NCBI GenBank assembly: GCA_014084085.1
Contig: NPFB01000119.1
Span: forward strand, 53,692-117,691
Source of the DNA: Hondaea fermentalgiana
Lineage: Eukaryota; Sar; Bigyra; Thraustochytrida; Thraustochytriidae
DNA length: 64,000 nucleotides
Reading direction: 5' to 3'
Part shown: positions 1-9,373 of the stretch, piece by piece
Layout: the number at the start of each line of letters is the position of its first letter
How positions within the stretch are numbered: position 1 is the first letter of the stretch
Notes under the pieces: model-generated
Databases searched by the model: none
The model's input: only the letters and a program-made list of their open reading frames with translations
Told to the model about the DNA's origin: nothing
Translations under genes and position numbers: made by a program

Positions 1-393
1 CCCCCCCCCCCCCCCCTTCTCCTCCCCCCAAAAAGGATCTGGCTGGCCTTTCATAATGCAGAATTGCTTGTCGACATGAGATGGCTGGACAAACAAAAAT
101 TATGCTGCCCGTATGAACATGGTATACTACCATTGTTCGAAGGATGATCAAAATGCGTTAGCCAAGTCTCAGCAAAAAAAAAAACCTAAAATAGAATTCG
201 AAATTTCGTGCAACGAGCTGCTTCACGCACTTCAGATCTCAGCATAACAAAAAGCTAAGATATTATTCGAAATTTCGTGCAACGAGCCACTTCACGCACT
301 TCAGGTGACGGCGATTGCGCACGCTTATTACGCACGTACGAAGCTTTTGGAGCCGAATTTAGAAAAAAAAAAAAAAAAAAAAAGGAGGAAAAT
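1..393. other. Intergenic with a 70-bp tandem duplication
   Basis: No gene is seen. The stretch opens with a C-run, is AT-richer than the genic part of the window, holds a two-unit direct repeat (separate entry), and ends in an A-run at 362-383. Read on the minus strand that run is the T-rich terminator of the first tRNA gene. Confidence 0.6.
167..304. repeat. Two-copy tandem repeat, unit about 70 bp
   Basis: Units at 167-236 and 237-304 both start with TCTCAGCA. They share a nearly identical 40-bp second half that runs from ATTCGAAATTTCGTGCAACG to CTTCACGCACTTCAG, while the A-rich first halves have diverged. The core contains the palindrome CGAAATTTCG. Confidence 0.8.
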
Positions 394-464
394 TCCCAAT
401 GAGGGGATCGAACCCTCGACCATTTGATTAAGAGTCAAACGCTCTACCGCTGAGCTAACCGGGA
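394..464 (-). tRNA. tRNA-Lys (anticodon CUU), copy 1
   Basis: The minus strand reads as a 71-nt cloverleaf: 7-bp acceptor stem TCCCGGT/ATTGGGA with two G-U pairs, D-arm GCTC/GAGC, anticodon stem TTTGA/TCAAA with loop CTCTTAA (anticodon CTT, decoding AAG), 5-nt variable loop and T-arm GAGGG/CCCTC with loop TTCGATC. Box A (TTAGCTCAGCGG) and box B (GGTTCGATCCC) match Pol III consensus. CCA is not encoded and there is no intron. A T-run (A-run at 362-383 on the plus strand) follows the 3' end as terminator. It is identical over its whole length to copies 2 and 3 and shares their upstream flank. Confidence 0.95.
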
Positions 465-510
465 TACCGTAGAAACGGAGGGTGGCGAGGTAAGTCGCCT
501 ATTTCCCATT
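465..510 (-). promoter_or_regulatory. Conserved 5' flank of tRNA-Lys copy 1
   Basis: This 46-nt block lies directly upstream of the tRNA and recurs with one or two mismatches at 3057-3102 and 3972-4017. It contains a 5-bp hairpin GGCGA/TCGCC around the loop GGTAAG (484-499). It may be only the remainder of the duplicated unit or an upstream Pol III element; conservation alone cannot separate these. Confidence 0.5.
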
Positions 511-2985
511 GGTGATGCTCGGCAAGTCCGCTGTTCTTTATGAATAGAATTTACAACGAGCAGCCAGGTTCATTCATTAGAATTCTTTCGGAGTAATTGT
601 ATACCTGATCCACGCACGCTGGCACGGAGAAATTCTGGATTGCGCGTATCAACATTTGGCCACCGAATACCCTATTTTTCCAACGAGAGCCCTACGATAT
701 TTCCCCGATCAATTCACGCGAGAGCGCCTCATATCGGCTTTGCATTGTGCAGATCCAACACAGCATCCCACTGCGCTTCAGGCACTGCATGACGAAGCCT
801 TTCAGATGAAAACCAAGATGCGAAGTGAAAGGAAAGCAGGTGCTGGACAGCATCGGCCGATCATGATCTACGGTGAAAAAAAAATTGAGTTGGAGCTTAT
901 TCGTAGCGACGCGAAAGATGGTGAACTATGGTTGGGTAGGGCAAAGTCAGGGGAAACTCTGATGGAGGCTTGCGAACGGTGCTGACGTGCAAATTGATCG
1001 TGAAAACTGAGTATAGGGGCTAAAGACTAATCGAGCCATTTAGTAGCTAGTTCCCTCCGAAATTCGCTTTGGATAGCTGTTCCTCGTGTAGAGTTTCATC
1101 TTCAGGTTGAGCCCATGTGCCAACTTGTCTCAAGATTTTCCCCGTCAATGAGGGCGTCTCTTGCGCTGAGGAGTATTTTACGTACAGAGAGTGCCTAGGT
1201 CATTCGTTCGTGCCGCAGCTCAGCCCGATGCGCACGTCAAGTTCCGGCGCGATGGCAGTATGTGTTGTGTCACGCCAGAGTGCGATCTTCTTGTCACGGA
1301 ACAAGCCATTGCAGCTGCTCTTCCAGAAGACTTGGCAAAGTGACTCGGCATCGTGCGCAAGCATTTCGAGCGAGACGCCGCTGCCGAGCAGGAGCGTTAG
1401 CTTCAACTCAGTCTCGACGCAGCGCTCCGTGAACATGGGCTGGACACAACGACACACATTCAAAATGAGGTCCCTCTTTATATCGTGGCCGCTCTGTTCA
1501 GCGGTCTTTGCCGACTTTGACGGCTGCTACGCTCTCCAATGTGGCGCTTGCCCATGCTACTCTTGCGCATGGTGTTTGGGGATACAGGCAATCAAGATCA
1601 GGTTTGTCATCAGCACGTGGCAAAATGCGCGCTAAAGCCTGCAGGAGGAGTTGGCCCATTCTTTAGCTATTTCCTCAAGCATGGACTCGGCTGCGAGCAC
1701 ACCGTCTTCATAACTACATGGCGAGGCCCATGCAAGATGCAGACGTACGTGCCAACGTGCAGGAAAGGTTTCGTCCTCTCCTTACGTCAGATGTTGTCGG
1801 GGAAGACTTCAACTTTGAACGAAAATTGGTCATGTGATGAATTGACTGCTCGTTGTAGACTCGCTAAAGGGCTTCCGTAAGTTGTGTTGTGTGCCACTCA
1901 AATTCTCTTGAAGCTTTTCAAAGTCAGAGCGTCTGACGCGAGGTTCTACATCAGGGACGCAAGTGCCAAGTGAGGTGCACGATGTAGCATTCAACTGTGC
2001 GCAGAGTTTGCGGAGATAGACGCGAAAAAAGATGCCGCTTGACGATGAGGAACGAGGCCGACTGCGCTATATTCTTTGGCAACGGTCGAGCAATGCTTTG
2101 GTCTGAGCGATGAGTATCCGGCCCAGCGCATCTTCCCCTGCACTGGCCGAGTGGTTCCTGGAAATGAGTACAGTGAGGCCTTGGGTCGAAGTATCTGAAC
2201 AAATGTAAAGGTTGCTCAAGCCACCAACACGAATACAAAGAGCGCACGTCACGACATGCCTCACGATTTGTTCGGATCAGAACCGAAGCTTCCCCTCACA
2301 CGCCCTCCTTGCACCCTTTCTCCAGAATAAGTCACAGACCGGCCAAGCGTGTGCCTTTGCTTCGCGCAAGACGTGGTTCAGGCCGCAAAGAGGCATTTGC
2401 ATGTCGCACGTCACGACATAGGACACTTATGACAAATCAGCTGCCAAGGTGCAGAAATAGTGAAGAAGATCAGAGTTACAAAAGCGATGCGTCAAAGGCG
2501 CCGGCAAGATCCTTTGACAGGGTCCGAAGCAATGCCAGCCACACGTGCATACGAGAAGGAAAGAGAAAGAGAAGAATGCCCTTTGTCGACAAATTTCCGA
2601 CCATAAAAAAAGAGTTCCGTCGAGGTATGTCCAGGCTCCGCCACCAAATCTCAACTTACAATCCCATCATCTCAGTACTGAGGAAGCTCTGGTACAAGAG
2701 TATACGCCTTCATCGACACATAGCTGGATCGCCGCGGAACACATGAATGGTCTTTATGAGCTGCATACCTGCGCTTCAGTTCCGCAAACCCTTGAAGCAA
2801 CGAGTTAATCCGATTGCAATGCAAAACTTTCGTGCATTTATTAATGTGTCGGTCAAGATTGGCCCAAAAAAGTAGGCGCAAGAAGGCATCCGCGGCATTC
2901 ATCGAAGAATGAACAGATGATTCTGAAAGCACATCTGATGAAGGTGAGAGGTGGGAGGGTTGGAAAAAAAAAAAAAAACATGATT
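511..2985. other. Spacer without a supported gene
   Basis: About 2.5 kb between tRNA copies 1 and 2. Open frames here are short, lack good starts or look composition-driven, and no family was recognised. The longest smooth frame (656-985, plus, about 109 codons) opens at TTG, not ATG. A 15-bp repeat GCACGTCACGACAT occurs near 2242 and 2404. The stretch may hold decayed genes or mobile-element remains, but nothing in it allows a name. Confidence 0.5.
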
Positions 2986-3056
2986 TCCCAATGAGGGGAT
3001 CGAACCCTCGACCATTTGATTAAGAGTCAAACGCTCTACCGCTGAGCTAACCGGGA
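2986..3056 (-). tRNA. tRNA-Lys (anticodon CUU), copy 2
   Basis: Same 71-nt sequence as the copy at 394-464, with anticodon CTT, intact stems and boxes A and B. The A-run at 2964-2978 on the plus strand is the Pol III T-run terminator. The conserved 46-nt flank follows at 3057-3102, with a TATATATA element at 3129-3137, about 75 nt upstream of the tRNA 5' end. Confidence 0.95.
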
Positions 3057-3102
3057 TACCGTAGAAACGGAGGATGGCGAGGTAAGTCGCCTATTTCCCA
3101 TT
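3057..3102 (-). promoter_or_regulatory. Conserved 5' flank of tRNA-Lys copy 2
   Basis: Second copy of the 46-nt upstream block including the GGCGA/TCGCC hairpin; one base differs from copy 1 (GGATGG for GGGTGG). Similarity to the copy-3 flank continues past the block through a CTGA..AAAGT..TGAC pattern up to the TATATATA element. Confidence 0.5.
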
Positions 3103-3900
3103 ACTGAAGCTTCCAAAGTATCCTGACGTATATATAGTAAAATCTAACAATATGGTCTCGTGATGCGGAGCAATGAATGATAACCTCAAAAAATAATAGG
3201 CGCGCACTCTCTATCCTAAAAAGTGCGTCGGTACACGGTGTAAGCAAAGATTTGAGAAAGAAGGACGTGTAGACGTCAATCAATACTTGGTGCGATGGCT
3301 CATCTTGGCAATGCTGCTTGAGCGACGATGTCGTACTGTTTGCCGAGGTTGCAAGGGAGACGAACGGTTAAGCAGAGCCCGCTTGCAAATGGCCACCCTG
3401 GTAGTGGTTGGCTCGGAACCTCGTTCTGGGTTCGAGCGCTCGGATGATTTGGGTATGCTGGCGGACGAATCCGCGTGTGCGTGGCTTCGTGCACCTGGTG
3501 TTAAGGTGATGGGCAGCTCATCGTGACAGGCATCGTCAAGAACGTACTTACATAGAAGATGAAATTGGAGGATGGTGTCTCACACTTGCTCGATACTTCG
3601 CAAAGTTCGCTTGCTTTAGAGTGAGATGTTTGGTGCTGGGCAGAATTCTCTTTCTACGAAGAAACAGAAAACTCTTCCATGTCGCGAGAGCGCGAAATCA
3701 ATTCTTCTTTACCATCCGAGCGAGGCGAATCACTTTGACTTTGCATTCTGCTTCTAAAGCTCACATCTGCTGTTTCTAGGCGCGAAAGTAAGCGCAGCAT
3801 CAGGGTCTTGGGCTCCGAGCTTGATGGCCTGATGGTCAAAAACAGAGACCAAACAACCATGAGTGACTGACCAAAATAAAATGCAAAAAAAAAATGGATT
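3103..3900. other. Spacer between tRNA-Lys copies 2 and 3
   Basis: No supported gene. It holds a TATA-like element at 3129-3137 associated with tRNA copy 2, and one copy of a 53-bp dispersed repeat at 3492-3544. The A-run at 3885-3894 is the terminator of tRNA copy 3. Confidence 0.5.
3492..3544. repeat. Dispersed ~53-bp repeat, copy A
   Basis: Begins CACCTGGTGTTAAGGTGATG and matches 4861-4914 with about five substitutions and one single-base indel. The similarity stops abruptly at both ends. Neither copy lies in a recognisable gene, so the parent element is unknown. Confidence 0.7.
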
Positions 3901-3971
3901 TCCCAATGAGGGGATCGAACCCTCGACCATTTGATTAAGAGTCAAACGCTCTACCGCTGAGCTAACCGGGA
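3901..3971 (-). tRNA. tRNA-Lys (anticodon CUU), copy 3
   Basis: Third identical 71-nt tRNA-Lys gene (anticodon CTT, A and B boxes intact). The terminator T-run corresponds to the A-run at 3885-3894. The conserved flank lies at 3972-4017 and a TATATATAATATATT element at about 4043-4057, at nearly the same distance as in copy 2. Confidence 0.95.
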
Positions 3972-4017
3972 TACCGTAGATACGGAGGGTGGCGAGGTAA
4001 GTCGCCTATTTCCCATT
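3972..4017 (-). promoter_or_regulatory. Conserved 5' flank of tRNA-Lys copy 3
   Basis: Third copy of the 46-nt upstream block with the same hairpin. One base differs from copy 1 (TAGATACGG for TAGAAACGG). Confidence 0.5.
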
Positions 4018-4860
4018 GCTGAGGTGTCTAAAGTTCCTTGACATATATATAATATATTACCAAACGTACCTGAGATTCTGTGGTTGAAACCTGCCTCTTG
4101 AGCTTTTCGCTGATGTTCATGCGCGGGTATAGTAAGTGAGGTATAGCCTGATAGCTTCGCCATGAAGTCTGGATAAAGTGAAAGGCAACGCGCAATAACT
4201 AGGTCTTTTAGATACAGTCGATGAGGAGGCAAGAATCTCCTCAGAGCCAGTGATATGCTCTGGTTTTAAGAGGAGGAGCTGTCGCGACGGCTCGCAATTT
4301 CGGCCTGCACAGCGTCGCGCGATGTCGATATATGTGGTGAAAAGAGTAAGAAAAGATATATCTTTTCCCTTGGCGTTCTTACAGGATGCAGTCGAACGTA
4401 ATCCATGCAACCCCATGACGCTCAAGTCCTTCGTTGATTCTTTGGGAGAATGTTGGAACGTTGGGACAAGGCAAGTGGCGAAGTGAATACGCATGCTAGA
4501 TGGGCCACCTACCCGACGCGAATGTCCTGTCTTTGCATTAAGCTCGTTTGAGGATTCGCTCAGCATGCACACAAAGCATCCTCTTCCTGATCGATCGGTA
4601 ATTCTAGCACGGTTGGTTGCCTCAGATTTCGACTGTGGTCTGTTCTCGATAGAATCAGCAGACCCCGGTCAACGTCAAGCTGTTTTGCGCGAGCTGTAGT
4701 CTAATGTTGGCCAGGAGGTAATGAAAGAAGAGAGCAATGGGCATTGATTGTCTTTCTTTATTCGGAACTTTAATTAAAAAAAAAAATTGACGACGCGTTG
4801 GTTCGCACGATGGATAGGTACTTTGGACCTACGCTGCGCGCGTGTGCTACAGCAGTTTAC

Positions 4861-4914
4861 CACCTGGTGTTAAGGTGATGGGTGGCCCATCGTGACGGGC
4901 ATCGTCGAGAAACG
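4861..4914. repeat. Dispersed ~53-bp repeat, copy B
   Basis: Partner of 3492-3544; both start CACCTGGTGTTAAGGTGATG. The repeat lies in the same orientation about 1.37 kb away. Confidence 0.7.
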
Positions 4915-6429
4915 ACCTTGATCGATTGACTGTTCTCTTCGAACCATTTTGGAGCGCTTTGTTTGGTATTGTGCAGGACGGCGAGCATGAGTCAAGAAAG
5001 GGAGGGCGAGTGCTACATCAAATCTTCCCGTATCGAGCGGAGGATCCTGTCGAGCAGGAGCAAGCAAGCTGGCTGAAGAACTCTTTGCCACATCAGGAAT
5101 GTGCTGAGAGATTTGCTACTTTCAGATGACTAACAATAATTAGCTTGCGCGATGGAAGCAAAAACGACGGGCCGGCAGACAGACATGGAGGGAAGTCTGT
5201 GCTGCTCAGTTAAAATCAACTCGTGCACTCACGGGAGGAGAAGACCTCTCGGGTCGTCCCATTCTTGCACGCTACTATTACATTTCCGACGCAGCGTCAC
5301 ACAAAAACAAACAAGGAGCTTACGTCAGTCAAGGTTCCTCGGCCTGGGCTTACAAGTTCTGACTTGAACATAATCGCAGCAAGCTCCTCGCCCCTTCTTA
5401 TTCTTGCTTGCTCTCACCTCAGCAAACCACGCTAGAATTGAAAAGAAAACCCTCAAGCACGAAGCACGAACAAAATAGGAAGGTAGAAATTGCTTTTGAC
5501 AGCAAGCATAGAGAGTCAAGGCAGGCAACGAGGTACGATGCAGCGTGCGGGACAAGTTCGCTTATCTGTCTCGGCCGAGATCCAAGCAGCACAAGAAGTT
5601 GCGCAGAAGCGTCGCTCATGCCGAAATGAAGAGACTCTTCTCGGTTGTACAATCTACGCAGCGTTATCTGCGTTCTGGAGCGCCTGAGCAAAGCATCCGC
5701 TCCCTTGGTTTGCGGCGCTGGATCCTGCTGGGGTTATGCCATTTCCCAAGTAGTTGTACGAATGGCATCGTTTTCGTTTTATGACGCGTCCCTGTTCATA
5801 TTATCCTATCAGTACCGAGGTAATTAAAGTTGATCGAAGACAGCCAGCCTCTAGGCCTACTTGTTTATTTTATTTATCCACAGTGAATCGATCCCAAAAT
5901 ATCCTTCATAACTTGCTTGGACCTTGCAGAGCAGTCCTGACTTTGCTTTGAAATTCCCGCGCAGGCGCAGGTGGTTGTTTGAGTTAAGTGGATGGAACGC
6001 GCTCACACTCAGCTGCTCTGGCCGACACGACCCAACGGTTGACTCAACTCAGACAAGGAGATCTCGCTCGACATCGTTCTCCGCGTTACCCACTACTTCC
6101 CAAAGATCTTTCAAGATATAATGATAGTCTCCAGGTAGGACGCACACACGAAATAGATTACCTATCTATCGTCTGTAAATCAGAGAGGCGCGCGCACGCC
6201 ACGCCATCTATCTAGCTAGCTGCAGGACATTGGCGCAGAAAGAAAGCCGCACACTTCGTCGTCTCTCTCCATTCTTTGATTTTTTTTTTTGTCTTCACCT
6301 CTTCACAAATTGTTGTGTTCGTGAAATTCGACACATTTGGGTTCCTGAGCCACCATCAATCACGCCATTGTCACACAGAGAGCGTGATTCATTGACGTCG
6401 GTAGTTTTGACGACCCAGCACAGACACAA

Positions 6430-6715
6430 CGTTGCTATTTCATTGAAAATTTTGAATTTCAATTTGAATGATTTTGCACAATTTTAATTTTACTAAAATC
6501 AAACTTAATTGTATATATAATTGCACAAAGTAAACAAAATATTCCAAATAATAGAAATAATAATTGAAGCAAAAAAATCCTTCTTTTCAATTGTTAATTT
6601 TATATTTTGCATATAATATGTTTTAGCGCATATTTTGTATATATTTATGTTTATTTATTGAAAAGCACAGAACAATCTAAAAAGTATTTCAATATTTGGC
6701 GCATTCTACAGCTCA
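6430..6715. other. AT-rich island
   Basis: Nearly 300 bp of mostly A and T with many short A/T palindromes (for example TTGTATATATAATTG and TTTTGCATATAATATG), in sharp contrast to the GC-rich remainder. No ORF or RNA gene was recognised in it. It could be an origin-like, matrix-attachment, centromere-like or organelle-derived patch; the sequence does not decide. Confidence 0.6.
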
Positions 6716-7961
6716 ATGCACAATCTTTGCATCAGTAATAAGTGCACGCTAGTTCATTCACTAATTTTGCTGGACGAAATGGTAAATGGTGATGCGAAAA
6801 GTCGCAGTATCGTCTCGTTGCACTTCTATTTAGAAAATTCCCATCGACCTGAATGGCCTGCCCTGCCTGCCCTGTTACTGTTAAAAAGGAGTATGTCGTC
6901 TTGCTGATCGATCATTAATTATGTCGTTTCTTCTTTCACTTCTTGCTAGCTTAGCTACCATCCATACGGCGAAAAATCTCCGAGAGGTTGTTGCTCTCTC
7001 ACTCTCTCTCTCCATCTCGGGTATCCTCTGCATCGAATCTGCTTTTCTTCTTCAGGAAGCTCATCTGCTTCGTTTCGAAGACACACAATCCATACATGAA
7101 TGAGGGAGAAAGTAGTACATACATCATCATGTGAGCCATGCATGGGGTTATTTGCAAGCAAGACAAATGTCCAACAATTGTGTCTGTCAGTCTGTCTGTC
7201 TGTTCGTCTGGGCCAGCTACTCGAACACGTATGCAACATTTCTCTTTTCACACCCTTTGAATGTATCGAGAAAGTCCGATCGGATGCGTCTTCGATTGCG
7301 GAGACAAAGCACATACAGACAGCTCGAAAATTATGGAGCAAAGATTTTCTGGCAAAGAGCAAAATATCGCTCGCTGACAGATGGCTTCTTCTCTTCCTTC
7401 TCGTTCCCATGCACAAGACAAGACCCCAAACTGAAAGTTCGCAGATACGAAAGAGAAGACAAATTAAGATTTTGCTAGCTAGCAATATCTGGGCCAACTA
7501 GCTTCTTCCTTCCTTCCTGCTTACACAACGATCTACGCTACAAAACTCAATCATCACTCTTTCCCTTAAGCAGTTCGATTGAGCAGACGATGAGCTGTAA
7601 CGGCTGTCCCATCGCTCTTGTACAACGTATTCATGGAGTGGAATGTCTTGCCCTCATCATCGAGAAATCTAACAATGCGTTGATGGTGTCCTGCTCGCTC
7701 TGTGAATGGATGATACGATCGATATATTATCGTGCACTGTTAGTCTCTCATCTATCGTGACGCGAATGGATCGATTTCACAGTCTGGTCTAAATCATGAT
7801 TACGCCATTCTTTTTTATTGACGCCGTCAAAAATCCAGTCCATCTAGTTTTTCTTCCTTCGCATTGAACTGGAAAGCACGTGCATGGTGTAGTTTGCTCA
7901 ATTTTCGTCTCACATTGGATTGTCTGTTTCCGATTCTCTGGCGAGCCAAATGTTTGACGAA

Positions 7962-8717
7962 TCACTTACCATATTCACCATAAGAGACGCAGCAGACAAC
8001 GACCGCGTCTGGGTCAGGACCCAAATTGCAAGGTTCAAGTTCGCGAGCGAGAAAGCGCTCCCAGAGCGTGACAGTCACGACAGAGGATCCATCAAGCGGT
8101 TGCTTGCCAATGACCTCGCGTCCGTCAATAAAGAGTTCCACAACATTTGTGTACATTCCACCAAGCTGAGTGATTCGTTCTGTGATCAAGGCGTCGTTTT
8201 CTGCCTGCTCGACCGTCATGCGCGAAGGCGACCATCGGCCCATGCGCAACAGGTATCCCGGCACGCCGATGGCAGTCATAATGTCAATCATCTCGTCATG
8301 TTGAGATCTCTCTTGATCGATCATCCATTGTCCCGACATGTCTGGCGGTCGCAGATCCTGCAGCGCGCGCGAAAAACCTGGCGCTGGAACAGGGAGCTCT
8401 CGGGCCCACTTCGGCTTGGCGCCGCTTTTGTCTTCGCTGGGACGCGCTGGTGACGCTTCTGTGGACTGAAGCATCTCCGTGGGCGTCTCGGCCGTGACGG
8501 CCGTGACGGCAACTGCGGCGGCTGCAGCTGCAGCTGCAGGAGTGTCCGACGAAAGGTCTTCTCTATTTTCCTGAGGCCGTGCACCCGCGCTGCCGGGCCA
8601 CAGGTCGCGACGGTTCGTGAGTTGCACAAGTTCATCCTTGTGCCATGCTGCCGTCCCCACCGCTGCCAGGACTGCGACTCCTCCTCCGAGTCGCCGCGCC
8701 AGGTGTCTCTGGGCCAT
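7962..8717 (-). CDS. Lipocalin/FABP-like protein
   Basis: 251 codons from the ATG at 8717 to a TGA at 7962-7964. The first ~25 residues form a short basic and hydrophobic segment (MAQRHLARRLGGGVAVLAAV), possibly an organelle signal or membrane anchor. A low-complexity Ala/Thr/Glu linker follows. The C-terminal ~125 residues start at DMSGQWMIDQERSQHDEMI and have the look of a calycin (FABP/lipocalin-like) beta-barrel: a G-x-W opening, then short alternating strands ending in VVVCCVSYGEYGK. That fold usually binds small hydrophobic ligands; the ligand cannot be inferred. The frame stays open upstream of this ATG only through CAAG/CAGG repeats that belong to the shared promoter, so the internal ATG was chosen. 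The last codons overlap a perfect GTAAGT donor, so the true 3' end may be spliced. It is divergent from VPS50. Confidence 0.6.
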   Translation of the reverse strand: MAQRHLARRLGGGVAVLAAVGTAAWHKDELVQLTNRRDLWPGSAGARPQENREDLSSDTPAAAAAAAAVAVTAVTAETPTEMLQSTEASPARPSEDKSGAKPKWARELPVPAPGFSRALQDLRPPDMSGQWMIDQERSQHDEMIDIMTAIGVPGYLLRMGRWSPSRMTVEQAENDALITERITQLGGMYTNVVELFIDGREVIGKQPLDGSSVVTVTLWERFLARELEPCNLGPDPDAVVVCCVSYGEYGK

Positions 8718-9373
8718 CGCGGGCGGTCGAGCGACTCCCGCTCTGCAGGCAGCTGGCGAGTCAGTCGCTCCAGAGGTGATGGATGATGAGATCGACGCAG
8801 ACGGCCAGGCCAGCTTCGTTTGCTTTTTGCCTTCCCTCCGTCGCTTCCCTCTTCCTTCGTGCCTCCAAAGGCGACGATGGATCGATACGGAGAGAGACAC
8901 ACACGGAGAGATTAGATTCACTGTCGTGGTCCCAGCAAGCAAGCAGGCAAGCAAAAGCAAGCAAGTAAGCAAGCAAGCAAGCAAGCACAGCAAGTAAGTG
9001 CAGCAAGCCGGCATCAGAACAGATCGGCCCAGGCGAGGCGCGCGCCGGAGGTTCTGGGACGCAGGCAGGCAGGCAGGCAGGCAGGCAGGCCTCGCGCGAG
9101 CCAGCCGTGTCGGCCCGCGTGGACCAGACGCGAGACCCAGCGGGAAGCAGACGTCTCCATTCACCATTCGACCGTGGCGTGGCGTCACGTCACGCACAGG
9201 CGCACCAAGCCAAGCTACCGCGGGAGAGGCTGCTCTTCTCCAAATTGGTCAAAGAGCTGCAACAAGAACTACAGTAGGACCGAGCAAGACGTTGAGTGCG
9301 GCTCACACCCCTTTACGACAATCACAGCGACACGACCCTCTGCCTTTTGGTATCTTTCGGCTAGATCTGCATC
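8718..9373. promoter_or_regulatory. Divergent promoter region of the lipocalin-like gene and VPS50
   Basis: A 656-bp spacer between two divergent start codons. It carries (CAAG)n at about 8935-8998 and (CAGG)n at 9062-9089. No TATA box is obvious. Confidence 0.5.

Larger units (their letters stand above)
4018..7961. other. 3.9-kb spacer with no supported gene
   Basis: No open frame here shows a recognisable family. It contains the TATA-like element upstream of tRNA copy 3, copy B of the 53-bp repeat (4861-4914), a CTAGGCCTAC motif at 5851-5860 identical to one in a promoter further on, a strongly AT-rich island (6430-6715), and T/C- and TCTG-rich tracts near 6998-7015 and 7185-7205. Confidence 0.5.

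Noticed and set aside
656..985. 109-codon plus-strand open frame
   Set aside because: It opens at TTG, has no ATG, no recognised family and no neighbouring exon; could be chance or a decayed gene.
7920..8453. Open frame antisense to the lipocalin-like gene
   Set aside because: It lies opposite a better-supported gene, starts at a non-ATG codon and shows no family pattern.
8718..9197. 160-codon upstream extension of the lipocalin-like ORF
   Set aside because: It is a translation of CAAG/CAGG repeats (Leu-Ala-Cys runs) within the divergent promoter.
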